Of a stretch of 64,000 nt of DNA, positions 26,275 to 35,363 are shown in pieces. The notes beneath the pieces are model-generated. The model saw only the letters and a program-made list of their open reading frames with translations, made no database searches and was not told the DNA's origin. Origin of the DNA: Massilia mucilaginosa (GTDB lineage: Bacteria > Pseudomonadota > Gammaproteobacteria > Burkholderiales > Burkholderiaceae_D); assembly GCF_011682145.1 (NCBI RefSeq), contig NZ_WHJH01000014.1, forward strand, positions 1-64,000. Direction: 5' to 3'. Each line of letters opens with the position of its first letter. The first letter of the stretch is position 1. Made by a program: the position numbers and the translations under genes.

Positions 26275-27207
26275 ATGAACAAATTTGTTGAAATGCAGTT
26301 GTTTGTCACCGTCGTCGACGCTGGCAGCATGTCCGAGGCGGCGCGCCGCCTGGGCACCACCAAATCCGTGGTGAGCGAGCGCTTGCAGCAGCTCGAGCGG
26401 CGCCTGGGCGTGCCCTTGCTGGTACGCGGCCGCAAAATGGGGATCACCGATCCCGGCCAGACCTTTTATGCGCATTGCGTGCGCATCCTGGCGCAGGTGT
26501 GCGAAGCGGAAGACGCCGTCCTCGACGCCCAGGCCAGCATGCGCGGCCAGCTGCGCGTGGCGGCGCCGATGGCGGCCAGCGTGCGCTACCTGGGCCCCAT
26601 GCTGGCCCGGTTTGCCGCCATGTATCCGGATTTGCGCATGGAGATCGACCTGAGCGACCGCTACGTCAACATGCACGATGAAAACTACGATGTGGCCATC
26701 CGCATGGGCAATCTGCAGGACTCGACCCTGGTGGCCTGGCCGATCACCGTCAACCGCCACTTGATCTGCGCCAGCCCGGGCTACCTCGCCGGGCGCGGCG
26801 CGCCGGCCGATCCGGCCGAGCTGTCCGCGCACGATGGCCTGTTGTACGGAAATCGCGAACCCCAGGGCACCTGGCAACTGCTGGTGAACGGGCAACTCGA
26901 ATCGTTCCGCATCCGCAACCGCCTGTGCACCGATAGCGGCCACCAGTTGCTCGAAGCGACCAAGGCCGGACTGGGCCTGGCCATCCTGCCGACCTTTCTC
27001 GCGGCCGATCCGATTGCCGCCGGCGAGCTGCGGATTGTCCTGCCGGCCTGTTCGCCCTCGGGCGGGGTGGTCTCGGCGATCTACCGCCAGTCGCACCGGG
27101 CCTCGCCCAAGATCCGCACCCTGGTCAATTTCCTGGCCGAGCAGATCGGCGATCCGCCCGTGTGGGAACGGCCGATCCGGGCCGAGCTCGACGCCATCGG
27201 GAGCTAA
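26275..27207 (+). CDS. LysR-family transcriptional regulator
   Basis: A 310-residue regulator with an N-terminal winged HTH (residues 1-60: 'MQLFVTVVDAGSMSEAARRL', 'SERLQQLERRLGVPLLVR') and a C-terminal LysR substrate-binding domain. The sequence style fits the CrgA-like subgroup. It lies directly upstream of, and in the same orientation as, the eight-gene redox operon. It is therefore the obvious candidate regulator, although LysR regulators are more often divergent from their targets. The inducer is unknown. Confidence 0.9.
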   Translation: MNKFVEMQLFVTVVDAGSMSEAARRLGTTKSVVSERLQQLERRLGVPLLVRGRKMGITDPGQTFYAHCVRILAQVCEAEDAVLDAQASMRGQLRVAAPMAASVRYLGPMLARFAAMYPDLRMEIDLSDRYVNMHDENYDVAIRMGNLQDSTLVAWPITVNRHLICASPGYLAGRGAPADPAELSAHDGLLYGNREPQGTWQLLVNGQLESFRIRNRLCTDSGHQLLEATKAGLGLAILPTFLAADPIAAGELRIVLPACSPSGGVVSAIYRQSHRASPKIRTLVNFLAEQIGDPPVWERPIRAELDAIGS

Positions 27208-27311
27208 CGTTCGGAAAACCCGAACCAGCGATTCGCATTTAGTTGCCTTACGCTAATGTTGCAAACACTCTAATCTGCGCCCCGGTGGACCTGCCACCGA
27301 ACGGAGATGAG
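27208..27311 (+). promoter_or_regulatory. Probable control region of the GMC/ALDH/Ohr operon
   Basis: This 104-bp gap separates the LysR gene from the operon. It is locally AT-rich (around 27225-27275) against a GC-rich background. It ends in a GGAG Shine-Dalgarno 6 nt before the ATG at 27312. I see no confident LysR box (T-N11-A) beyond weak candidates. Confidence 0.4.
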
Positions 27312-28889
27312 ATGAACAAGCAATCGCACAGTACCCAAGACGGCCGCCAGCACAGCGCGGCCCACCCGGCCAGCGCCCCCGGCGCCGCGGCCAAGGATGC
27401 CGACGTGATCGTCGTCGGCGGCGGCTCGGCCGGTGCCGTGCTGGCACGGCGCCTGAGCGAGAACCGCCAGCGCGCGGTACTGCTGCTCGAAGCGGGCCAC
27501 AGCTACGAGGCGGCCAGCTATCCCGCCGCCATCGCTTCGAGCGACATCCTCGGCGCCAACGGCGACGCCGAATTCGAATGGGGCTACCGCAGCGAACCCG
27601 GCTACGTCGGCCACGCCATCGGCGCCGTGCGCGGCAAGGTGCTCGGCGGCAGCTCGGGCGTGAACGGCGCGGTGGCGATCCGTGCGCGGCCCTCCGACTT
27701 TGCGCGCTGGAACCTGCCCGGCTGGAGCTACGCCGACATGCTGCCGTACTTCAAGCGCCTGGAGACCCGCAGCGGCAGCAGCGATGCCCTGCACGGGCGC
27801 AGCGGACCGCTGCCGGTGCGCCAGCTCACCCGTGAAGACATCACGCCCATGCAGCGCGCCTTCATGGACGCCACCCTGGCATGCGGCTTCAAGGCGGTGG
27901 CCGACTTCGACGGCGAAGACGCCAACGGGGTCGGACCGTACTCCATGAATGTCGTCGATGGCGTGCGCGTGAACACCGGCATGGCCTTCCTGCCGCCGGC
28001 CGTGCGCGCGGCGCCCAATTTGCGGATTCGCCCCGACTGCCTGGTCGACAAGATCCTGTTCGACGGCCAGCGCGCCATCGGCGTGCAACTGGCGGACGGC
28101 GAACAACTGTTCGGCGGCGAAGTGATCCTCTCGGCCGGCAGCTACGGCAGCGCCGCCATCCTGCTGCGCTCCGGCGTCGGCCCCGCCGCCGACCTGCGCG
28201 CGCTCGGCATCGAGGTGGTGGCCGACCTGGCGGTCGGGCAAAACCTGGCCGACCATCCGTTCTACTACAACGCGTACGCCGCCAGGCCCGAGGCGCTCGG
28301 CGCGCAGACTCCGGTGATCGGCGCCAAGCTGTGGACCGCCAGCAGCGGCGCCCGGCACGATGAACTGGACCTGCACATCACGGCCACCCACCTGTTCCCG
28401 CACGAGCAAAGCCCGACCGGGGTCGGCTTCGTGCTGGCGGTGGCGCTGACCCGCCCCCTCTCGCGTGGACGCCTGACCCTGGCCAGCCGCGATCCGCTGG
28501 CCGCGCCGCGCATCGACCTCGGCTTCCTGGCGGCGCTTGACGACCGCGCCCGCCTGCTCGAAGGGGTCAAGCTGGCGCGCAAGATCGGCGCCGGCGCGCC
28601 GCTGGCCGCCATGGTGCACGCCGAACTCAGTCCGGGGCCGCAGGCGCAGTCGGACGAGGCGATCCTGGCCTCGATCATGGCCACCGTGGACACCTATCAC
28701 CACCCGACCTCGACCGCCCCGATGGGCCCGCGTAGCGATCCCTCGGCCGTGGTCGACACCGACGCCCGTGTCCATGGCCTGCAAGGGCTGCGCGTGGTGG
28801 ACGCCTCGATCTTCCCGGACGTGCCCTCGGTGGCCACCAACGTCACCGTCATCGCCACGGCCGAACGCATCGCCAGCCTGTACGCCTGA
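27312..28889 (+). CDS. GMC-family FAD-dependent oxidoreductase, copy 1
   Basis: Predicted flavoprotein alcohol dehydrogenase/oxidase of 525 residues. The FAD Rossmann motif 'VIVVGGGSAGAVLARRLSE', the GMC signature 1 region 'GKVLGGSSGVNGAVAIRARPSDFARW' and the C-terminal 'YHHPTSTAPMGP' plus 'SVATNVTVIATAERIA' (catalytic His and Asn-type region) are all present. No signal peptide is seen. The start at 27312 is favoured by GGAG; an upstream in-frame start at 27243 is not. It is the first gene of the operon and a clear paralogue of the last gene (33673). The substrate is unknown; choline-like, aryl or aliphatic alcohols are possible. Confidence 0.88.
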   Translation: MNKQSHSTQDGRQHSAAHPASAPGAAAKDADVIVVGGGSAGAVLARRLSENRQRAVLLLEAGHSYEAASYPAAIASSDILGANGDAEFEWGYRSEPGYVGHAIGAVRGKVLGGSSGVNGAVAIRARPSDFARWNLPGWSYADMLPYFKRLETRSGSSDALHGRSGPLPVRQLTREDITPMQRAFMDATLACGFKAVADFDGEDANGVGPYSMNVVDGVRVNTGMAFLPPAVRAAPNLRIRPDCLVDKILFDGQRAIGVQLADGEQLFGGEVILSAGSYGSAAILLRSGVGPAADLRALGIEVVADLAVGQNLADHPFYYNAYAARPEALGAQTPVIGAKLWTASSGARHDELDLHITATHLFPHEQSPTGVGFVLAVALTRPLSRGRLTLASRDPLAAPRIDLGFLAALDDRARLLEGVKLARKIGAGAPLAAMVHAELSPGPQAQSDEAILASIMATVDTYHHPTSTAPMGPRSDPSAVVDTDARVHGLQGLRVVDASIFPDVPSVATNVTVIATAERIASLYA

Positions 28890-28926
28890 ATACCGCCTTA
28901 CCTGAGAGACTGAAAAGGAAACCAAC

Positions 28927-30378
28927 ATGAAGAACAGCACCGCACTGCACTGGATCGACGGCCAATGGCACGATTCCGAACAACACCAGGACTCGATCGA
29001 TCCGGCCAGCTACGAGGTGATCGGGCGCTACGCCGACGGCGGCGCGCGCGAAGCGGCGCATGCCACCGCCGCCGCCAAGCGCGCCTTTGCCGACTCGCCC
29101 TGGAAAGAGGACCGCGCCCTGCGCGCCCGGGTCCTGCACGCGCTGGCCGACGCCTTCGAGCGCCATACCCCTGCGCTGGTCGAACTGCTGTCTGCCGAGA
29201 ACGGCAAGATCAAGGCGGAGGCGGCCTTCGAAGTGTCGATGGTCCCTTCCAAGCTGCGCTACTACGCCTCGCTGGTGCGCACCGAATACGGACGCGCCCT
29301 CGAACCGAAGGCGGGCAGCATCTCGCTGGTGCTGCGCGAAGCGATCGGCGTGGCCGGCATCATCGCGCCCTGGAATTCGCCGGTGGTGCTGATGATCCGC
29401 TCGCTGGCGCCGGCCTTGGCGGCCGGCTGCACGGCGGTCATCAAGATGCCGGGCCAGACCGCGCAAACCAATGCGCTGGTGTCGGCCATCATGGCCGGGG
29501 TGGCGGACCTGCCGTCCGGCGTGGTCAATCTGTTCTCGGAGTCGGGCGCGGAAGGCGCCAAGTGGATGATCGAATCGCCCGATATGCCAGTCATCAGTTT
29601 CACCGGCAGCACCGGCACCGGCCGCGCGATTGCCGAAGTCGGGGCGCGGCGCCTGAAGCGCTTCGGCCTGGAGTTGGGCGGCAAGACGCCGATGATCGTG
29701 TTCGACGACGCCGACCTCGGCGCCGCCCTGCCCAAGCTCGAAAAAGCCCTGACCGTGTTTTCCGGCCAGTTCTGCATGACCGGCTCGCGCCTGCTGGTAC
29801 AGCGCGGCATTGCCGACGCCGTGCGCACGCAGCTGGCGGCGCGCCTGGCGGCGGTGCGGGTGGGACCGGCCAGCGACCCGGCCAGCGAGATGGGGCCGCT
29901 GATCGACAAGCCGAACGTGGCGCGGGTCGAGCGCGTGGTCGAAGCGGCCATCGCGGCAGGCGCCAAAGTGCTGGTGCGCGGCGGCGCGGTGAGCGAAGGC
30001 GCGCTGGCGCGCGGCGCTTTCTATCGCCCCACCTTGCTCGAAGTGAGCGACCCCCAGCTCGACATCGTGCAGAAGGAAACCTTCGGCCCGGTCCTGACCT
30101 TGCAGGTGTTCGATACCGAAGCCGAAGCCATCGCCCTGGCCAACAACAGCGAGTTCGGCCTGGCCGCCAGCATCTGGTCGCGCGACGTCGACCGTCCGCT
30201 GCGGGTGGCGCGCCGGCTGGAGGCGGGCACGGTCTGGATCAACGACTGGGCCGTGGTGTACGACGAATGCGAGGAAGGCGGCTACAAGCAGTCCGGCCTG
30301 GGGCGCCTGAACGGCATGGCGGCCATGGACGATTTTCTCCAGTACAAGCACATCGCCATGAGCCCGGGCGCAGCGTGA
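28927..30378 (+). CDS. NAD(P)-dependent aldehyde dehydrogenase
   Basis: A 483-residue member of the ALDH superfamily that oxidises an aldehyde to an acid. Catalytic Cys283 (FSGQFCMTGSRL) and general-base Glu249 (LELGGKTP) are in place, with the cofactor-binding 'ISFTGSTGTGRAI' and 'PWNSPVVLMIRSLAPAL'. AAGGAAA precedes the ATG. It follows the GMC oxidoreductase by 37 bp, so the pair can plausibly take an alcohol to an acid. It overlaps the next gene by 4 bp. Confidence 0.92.
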   Translation: MKNSTALHWIDGQWHDSEQHQDSIDPASYEVIGRYADGGAREAAHATAAAKRAFADSPWKEDRALRARVLHALADAFERHTPALVELLSAENGKIKAEAAFEVSMVPSKLRYYASLVRTEYGRALEPKAGSISLVLREAIGVAGIIAPWNSPVVLMIRSLAPALAAGCTAVIKMPGQTAQTNALVSAIMAGVADLPSGVVNLFSESGAEGAKWMIESPDMPVISFTGSTGTGRAIAEVGARRLKRFGLELGGKTPMIVFDDADLGAALPKLEKALTVFSGQFCMTGSRLLVQRGIADAVRTQLAARLAAVRVGPASDPASEMGPLIDKPNVARVERVVEAAIAAGAKVLVRGGAVSEGALARGAFYRPTLLEVSDPQLDIVQKETFGPVLTLQVFDTEAEAIALANNSEFGLAASIWSRDVDRPLRVARRLEAGTVWINDWAVVYDECEEGGYKQSGLGRLNGMAAMDDFLQYKHIAMSPGAA

Positions 30379-31319
30379 ACCAGCCGGACTTGTATGAGGG
30401 GTTGCTGGATGCCCTGTATGGCATCTTCGGCAGGCACGAGGGCTTGCGCGTGACGCATGCCAAAGGCATCGTGGCGCACGGCAGCTTTAGCGCCTCGCCG
30501 GCGGCGGCGCGCCTGAGCCGCGCGGCCCACTTGCAGGGCGCGCCGGTGCCGCTCACCTTGCGCTTTTCGAACTTCAGCGGCGTGCCGTCCAGCGCCGACG
30601 GCGACCCCGACGCCGGCCCGCAGGGACTGGCGCTGCGCTTCCTGCTGGACGACGGCCGCCACACCGACATCGTCGCGCATTCTTACGATGGTTTTCCGGT
30701 GGCCACGCCGGAGCAGTTCCTCGGCTTTTTGCAGGGGATCGCCAGAGCGGGCGGCGAGCGGCCCGATCCGCTGCCGCTGGACGCCTTTCTGGCACGCCAT
30801 CCGCGCGCGAAGCGCTATCTGGAAGCGCCCAAGCCGGCGCCCGCCAGTTACCTGGCCCAGGAATATTTTGGCGTGAACAGCGTGCGCTTGCTCGACGCCG
30901 CCGGCGCCGCCGTGCACGGGCGCTACCGGATCGAGCCGCTGCAGGCGCTGACTGCGCCGTCGCACGCTGCGCTGCCGGGCACCGATTTCCTCGGCGCCGA
31001 GCTGGGCGAACGCCTGGGCCGCGCGCCGGCCCGGCTGCGGCTGGTGCTGCAATGCGCCGCGCCGGACGACGACCTTGACGACGGTTCGCTGGCCTGGCCG
31101 CGCAGCGGGCCGGATGCGCGCCCGGAAATCGAACTCGGCATCCTCACTGTCGAGACGGTCGAGGCGGACGCACAGATGCAGGCGGCGCGCCAGCAAGCGC
31201 TCGCCTTCAATCCCGGGCAATTGATCGACGGTATCGAAGAGTCGGGCGATCCGATGATTGCCGCGCGCGCCGAACTGTACCGGCGCGCGGCGTTGCGGCG
31301 GCGCCCGGTGCGGGCATGA
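30375..31319 (+). CDS. Catalase-related heme peroxidase (SrpA-like)
   Basis: A 314-residue compact catalase-fold protein. Distal His28 lies in 'VTHAKGIVAHGSFSAS', 'PLTLRFSNFSGVP' supplies the distal Asn region, and the C-terminal 'GDPMIAARAELYRRA' matches the position of the proximal heme Tyr in small catalase-like peroxidases. The best start is a GTG at 30375 that overlaps the TGA of the ALDH gene. The longer open frame reading through the ALDH gene is spurious. It probably consumes H2O2 made by the flavin oxidases of the operon, or uses it to oxidise a substrate. Confidence 0.85.
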   Translation: MNQPDLYEGLLDALYGIFGRHEGLRVTHAKGIVAHGSFSASPAAARLSRAAHLQGAPVPLTLRFSNFSGVPSSADGDPDAGPQGLALRFLLDDGRHTDIVAHSYDGFPVATPEQFLGFLQGIARAGGERPDPLPLDAFLARHPRAKRYLEAPKPAPASYLAQEYFGVNSVRLLDAAGAAVHGRYRIEPLQALTAPSHAALPGTDFLGAELGERLGRAPARLRLVLQCAAPDDDLDDGSLAWPRSGPDARPEIELGILTVETVEADAQMQAARQQALAFNPGQLIDGIEESGDPMIAARAELYRRAALRRRPVRA

Positions 31320-31873
31320 GCCTGGCGGCCGCTGGCGAGCAAGGCATGAGCGCCATCGTGCACGAAGTCGATCCGCGCCACCGCGCCGACTACGAGCGCT
31401 GGATGGTGGCGGCCACGCAGGCGCACCGCCAGTGCCGCGGCTACCTGGCGATGGACCTGATCAAGCCGGTCGGCGCCGGCGCCAGCTATGTGGTGCTGCT
31501 GCGCTTTGCCACGGTGGGCGACGCCAGCGCATGGCTGGTCTCGCCGCAGCGGCGCCAGTTGATCGAACAGGCCCGCCCGTGGCTGCTGCGCGAAGAACGC
31601 TACCAGGTCCACGCCGGGTCGGCGTTCTGGTTCACCCCGTCGGGTGCCGGCGCGCTGCCCAGGCGCTGGAAGCAATGGCTGCTCTCGACCCTGGCGGTGT
31701 TTCCGCTGACCACGCTCATTCCCGCCGTGGTGCGCGCGGCGGCGGAGCGGCTGGCCCCGGCCGTGCCCGCGCTGGCGCTCGGTGCGCTGAGCGCCACCTT
31801 GGTGTCGGGCCTGATGGTGTACTGGCTGATGCCCCTGATGTCACGCATGGCGGCCGGCTGGCTGTCGCGCTGA
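31316..31873 (+). CDS. Antibiotic-biosynthesis-monooxygenase (ABM)-like protein with C-terminal membrane segments
   Basis: A 185-residue protein. Residues ~10-105 resemble an ABM/dimeric alpha-beta barrel ('HRADYERWMVAATQAHRQCRGYLAMDLI'). The rest contains two hydrophobic segments (about 120-140 and 152-175), as in the membrane-anchored ABM subgroup. Its ATG overlaps the preceding stop (ATGA). The function is unknown; cofactorless oxygenation is the family activity, but many members have lost it. Confidence 0.75.
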   Translation: MSLAAAGEQGMSAIVHEVDPRHRADYERWMVAATQAHRQCRGYLAMDLIKPVGAGASYVVLLRFATVGDASAWLVSPQRRQLIEQARPWLLREERYQVHAGSAFWFTPSGAGALPRRWKQWLLSTLAVFPLTTLIPAVVRAAAERLAPAVPALALGALSATLVSGLMVYWLMPLMSRMAAGWLSR

Positions 31874-31920
31874 CCTGACGTATTTTTTTGTTAGTTGATT
31901 TTCTAAAGGAAGACATTGTA

Positions 31921-32409
31921 ATGACCTATCAAACGCCCTTGAGCACCAGCGACCGTTTCGAGATCTTCGAACAACTCAATCTGCACCAGCGCTACATCGA
32001 CAACGATGCCAGCCTGGCATCGGCGCAGACCTACATCACCTTGTACTGGCCGGAAGCCGAATTTTCGGTGAAGGACATCCGCGAAAACGTGTTTCGCGGC
32101 GTGGAAGGACTCAAGCAGCTGTACGACTACGCGCACAGCGTGTTTCCGCTGCACCTGATGCGCCATGCGCTGGGCACCTTCGTCATCGACGGCGGCGACA
32201 ACCTGGCCCAGGTCGAATGGAACTGGATCGTCACCTGGAAAGCGGAAAAGCAAGGCGTGGTTTCGACCGGCACCTACACCGACCGCTTCGAAAAACGCGA
32301 CGGCGTCTGGAAGTGCCTCTCGCGCGCCTCGAATGTCGACCCGAACTGGCCGGCCGATCTGTTCCAGCCCTGGGTCGACCAGCAGGAAACCACGTTCAAG
32401 GCCTCATGA
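31921..32409 (+). CDS. NTF2/SnoaL-like protein
   Basis: A 162-residue soluble cone-shaped-fold protein of the nuclear-transport-factor-2-like family. The start at 31921 is preceded by AAAGGAAG; an in-frame frame from 31888 lacks it. Characteristic segments are 'FEIFEQLNLHQRYIDN', 'GVEGLKQLYDYAH' and 'HALGTFVIDGGDNLAQVEWNWIVTW'. Family members act as isomerases, dehydratases or ring-hydroxylating accessory proteins. Its stop overlaps the next ATG. Confidence 0.8.
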   Translation: MTYQTPLSTSDRFEIFEQLNLHQRYIDNDASLASAQTYITLYWPEAEFSVKDIRENVFRGVEGLKQLYDYAHSVFPLHLMRHALGTFVIDGGDNLAQVEWNWIVTWKAEKQGVVSTGTYTDRFEKRDGVWKCLSRASNVDPNWPADLFQPWVDQQETTFKAS

Positions 32410-33173
32410 TGAAACACCTACTCCAACATACCCTGCTGGCGAGCGCCGCCGTGTCCGCCACCTTGTCCGCCACCAGCTTGCCGGCCCGGGCCGCCGACGA
32501 CACCACGGTGGTGCTGGTGCACGGCGCCTTTGCCGATGGCTCCAGCTGGGGCAAGGTGATCCCGCTGCTGCAAGCGAAGGGCGTGAAAGTGGTGGCGGTG
32601 CAAAACCCGCTGTCGTCGCTGGCCGACGATGTCAGCGCCGCCAAACAAGCCATCGACGCCCAGCCGGGCAAGGTGGTGCTGGTCGGCCACTCCTGGGGCG
32701 GGGCCGTGATCACCCAGGCCGGCGACAGCGACAAGATCAAGGCGCTGGTCTACGTGGCCGCGTTCGCCCCGTCCGAAGGCGAGACCCTCGGCACGGTGGG
32801 CAAGGATTATCCGGTGCCGCCGGGCGTGCCCTCGCTCAAGCCCGACGCCGCCGGCTACCTGACCCTGTCCGAGGCCTCGTATGCGGCCAACTTCGCCCAG
32901 GATATCCCGGCCGCGACCGCCAGGGCGTACGCCGCCACGCAAGGCTTGTTCCCGGCCAGGGCCTTCGATGAAAAGATCACTTACGCGGCCTGGAAGACCA
33001 AGCCGAACTACTACATCGTCGCCAGCAACGATCGCATGATCTCGCCCGACCTGGAACGCGCCTTTGCCAGGAAGCTCAATGCGGTCACCACCGTGCTGGC
33101 CAGCAGCCACGTGCCGATGCTGTCGCAGCCGCAAAAAGTGGCCGACGTCATCCTGGCCGCCGTCAAGCGCTGA
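32406..33173 (+). CDS. Secreted alpha/beta hydrolase
   Basis: A 255-residue hydrolase with a signal peptide (hydrophobic leader ending ARA-A). The catalytic triad can be placed at Ser96 (VGHSWGGA), Asp209 (ASNDRM) and His235 (SSHVPML). The family covers esterases and haloperoxidase-like enzymes. The ATGA overlap with the upstream stop couples it to the operon, yet its export is unlike the cytoplasmic enzymes around it. It may act on a precursor substrate in the periplasm. Confidence 0.85.
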   Translation: MMKHLLQHTLLASAAVSATLSATSLPARAADDTTVVLVHGAFADGSSWGKVIPLLQAKGVKVVAVQNPLSSLADDVSAAKQAIDAQPGKVVLVGHSWGGAVITQAGDSDKIKALVYVAAFAPSEGETLGTVGKDYPVPPGVPSLKPDAAGYLTLSEASYAANFAQDIPAATARAYAATQGLFPARAFDEKITYAAWKTKPNYYIVASNDRMISPDLERAFARKLNAVTTVLASSHVPMLSQPQKVADVILAAVKR

Positions 33174-33246
33174 CCTGCCCGCGCCGGCGGCCGCGCGCCG
33201 CCGGCCTGGCAAGGTATTCCATCCATTCACGCAACAGGAAACACCC

Positions 33247-33672
33247 ATGTCCATCGCCAACATCATCTACCGCAGCAGCGTGACCGTCACCGGCGGGCGC
33301 GAAGGCCGCGCCGTTTCGGCCGACAAGACGCTCGACCTCACCCTGACCACGCCCCGCGAACTGGGCGGCAATGGCGCCCCCGGCTCGAATCCGGAGCAAC
33401 TGTTTGCCGCAGGCTACTCGGCCTGCTTCCTGGCCGCCTTGAAACTCGTTGCACGCCACGGCAAGACGGCGCTGCCGCCCGATGCGGCCATCGAAGGGAC
33501 GGCCGGCATCGGCCAGGCCGCCACCGGCTACGGCCTCGAGATTGAACTGAAGATTTCCTTGCCCGGCATGGAGCGTGCCACGGCGGAGACGCTGGTCGCC
33601 GCCGCCCACAAGGTGTGTCCGTACTCGAACGCGACGCGCGGCAATATCGATGTCACCCTGACCCTGGTCTGA
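33247..33672 (+). CDS. ohr: Ohr/OsmC-family organic hydroperoxide reductase
   Basis: A 141-residue thiol peroxidase that reduces organic hydroperoxides. The two redox cysteines are Cys60 (YSACFLAAL) and Cys124 ([12 protein letters not shown]), and the Ohr-type N-terminus ([15 protein letters not shown]) is intact. GGAAACACCC precedes the ATG. It sits between the hydrolase and the second GMC gene, and its stop abuts the next ATG with no gap. No OhrR regulator is present nearby. Confidence 0.92.
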   Translation: MSIANIIYRSSVTVTGGREGRAVSADKTLDLTLTTPRELGGNGAPGSNPEQLFAAGYSACFLAALKLVARHGKTALPPDAAIEGTAGIGQAATGYGLEIELKISLPGMERATAETLVAAAHKVCPYSNATRGNIDVTLTLV

Positions 33673-35232
33673 ATGGATAGCCTCATGATTGTTGATCGTC
33701 ACCTGTTTGATATCGTCATTCTCGGCGGCGGTTCCGCCGGCGCCGTGCTGGCGGCCCGCTTGTCGGAACTGCCCCAGCTCAGCGTCTTGCTGGTCGAGGC
33801 CGGCAGCGCCTTCGATCCGGACGAGTATCCCGAGCAAATTTACAGCAGCAACATCATCGCCGCCAACGCCGACGCCCGCTACGAATGGGGTTACCACGCC
33901 GTCCCGCTGGCCCAGGCGCAGCCGCTGTATGCGCCGCGCGGCAAGGTGCTTGGCGGCAGCTCCGCCATCAATGGCGCGGTGGCGTGCCGGGCCTTGCCGT
34001 TCGACTTTGCCCGCTGGACGGCAAAGGGCTTGCGCGGCTGGGGCTACCAGGACGTGCTGCCTTATTACAAGAAAATGGAAAGCGCCCCGCATGGCGAGGA
34101 ACGCTGGCACGGCCGCAGCGGCCCGCTGCCGATCCATCAGATGTCGATGGAGGGCATCACGCCGGTGCAGCGCGCCATGGTGCAAGCGGCCTGGGCGCTG
34201 GGGGCGCGCCGGGTCGATGACTTCAACAATCCCGAAGCGAACAATGGCGCCGGTCCGAACCCGATGAACATCATCAACGGCGTGCGTGTGAACACCGGCA
34301 TGGCCTACCTGACCCGGAGCGTGCGCGCGCGTCCGAACCTGAGCATTCTCGAGCGCAGCATCATCGATAAACTGGTGTGCCGGGATGGACGCGTGGCCTC
34401 GGTGCTGCTCGCTGGCGGGCGCGAAGTGCGTGGCAAGGAAGTCATTCTCAGCGCGGGCGCGTATGGCTCCGCCGCTATCTTGCTGCGTTCGGGAATCGGC
34501 CCGAAGGCCGACCTGGAAGCCCTGGACATCCCGCTGGTCAAGGATGCGCCGGTCGGTACCCATCTGCTCGATCACGCCTTTTTCTGGATGAATTTCAGCG
34601 CGAAAGCCGAACTGAAAGGGCAGGAGCACCCGGTGGTCGGTTCCCAGTGGTGGACCAATTCCTCGTATGCCAGCTCGGACCAGGAGCTCGACATCGGCAT
34701 TTCGCCGTCGCACCTGCTCGACCCGGCCAGCAGCCCGACCGGCGTGGCGTTTTCGCTCGGCCTGGAACTGATGCATTGCACCTCGCACGGGCGCATCCGC
34801 CTCAAGAGCCGCGATCCGCACGCGGCCCCGCTGATCGAGCTCAATCACCTGAGCACGGAGGACGATATGCGGCGCATGGTGGAGTGTTTCCGCCTGGCGA
34901 GGAAGCTGGCGGCCACCGAGCCGCTCAAGAGCATGATCGTGGAGGAACTGTATCCAGGGCCGTCGACCGACGACAGCGAGCAGCAGATTCGCAGCGCGCT
35001 GGCGGCCGGAGTGGGCACCTTGCAGCACCCTTGCGCCAGCGCGCCGATGGGCTTGCCGGACGACCCGCGCGCCGTCGTCGATGAACAGGGGCGCGTGCAT
35101 GGGGTGGGCGGCCTGCGGATCATCGATGCCTCGATCCTTCCCGAAATTCCACTCATTAACTTGAATCCGACAGTCATCATGATGGCGGAGAAGTTATCGG
35201 ATATCATCAAACAAGCCGCCATCCGGGCCTGA
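33673..35232 (+). CDS. GMC-family FAD-dependent oxidoreductase, copy 2
   Basis: A 519-residue paralogue of copy 1. It shares 'GGGSAGAVLAARLSE', 'EWGYHAVP', 'GKVLGGSSAINGAVACRALPFDFARW', 'NGVRVNTGMAYL' and 'EVILSAGAYGSAAILLRSGIGP'. The C-terminal catalytic region 'LQHPCASAPMGLPDDPRAVV' and 'LINLNPTVIMMAEKL' is intact. Two non-identical GMC enzymes at opposite ends of one operon suggest successive or alternative alcohol oxidations. The ATG immediately follows the ohr stop; a second in-frame ATG five codons on is an alternative. Confidence 0.88.
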   Translation: MDSLMIVDRHLFDIVILGGGSAGAVLAARLSELPQLSVLLVEAGSAFDPDEYPEQIYSSNIIAANADARYEWGYHAVPLAQAQPLYAPRGKVLGGSSAINGAVACRALPFDFARWTAKGLRGWGYQDVLPYYKKMESAPHGEERWHGRSGPLPIHQMSMEGITPVQRAMVQAAWALGARRVDDFNNPEANNGAGPNPMNIINGVRVNTGMAYLTRSVRARPNLSILERSIIDKLVCRDGRVASVLLAGGREVRGKEVILSAGAYGSAAILLRSGIGPKADLEALDIPLVKDAPVGTHLLDHAFFWMNFSAKAELKGQEHPVVGSQWWTNSSYASSDQELDIGISPSHLLDPASSPTGVAFSLGLELMHCTSHGRIRLKSRDPHAAPLIELNHLSTEDDMRRMVECFRLARKLAATEPLKSMIVEELYPGPSTDDSEQQIRSALAAGVGTLQHPCASAPMGLPDDPRAVVDEQGRVHGVGGLRIIDASILPEIPLINLNPTVIMMAEKLSDIIKQAAIRA

Positions 35233-35244
35233 GCGGCCGGTTCG

Positions 35245-35276
35245 CGCGCCGGCGTGGAACCAATATCGCCGGCGCG
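35245..35276 (+). terminator. Hairpin at the end of the redox operon
   Basis: A 10-bp GC-rich inverted repeat (CGCGCCGGCG at 35245-35254 with CGCCGGCGCG at 35267-35276) has a 12-nt loop and begins 12 bp after the last stop codon. No T-tract follows, so this is a weak or Rho-assisted terminator at best. Confidence 0.45.
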
Positions 35277-35363
35277 GATCGAACAGCGTGAGAACGATGC
35301 TTTCGCAGGATTCATTAACCACCATGGCCGCGCATCGATGGCCGTCGAACGGGAGAATGTGTG

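Noticed and set aside
28965-30374. Long N-terminal extension of the catalase-like gene through the ALDH gene
   Set aside because: The in-frame reading is wholly out of frame with the well-conserved ALDH. The family homology begins at the GTG at 30375.
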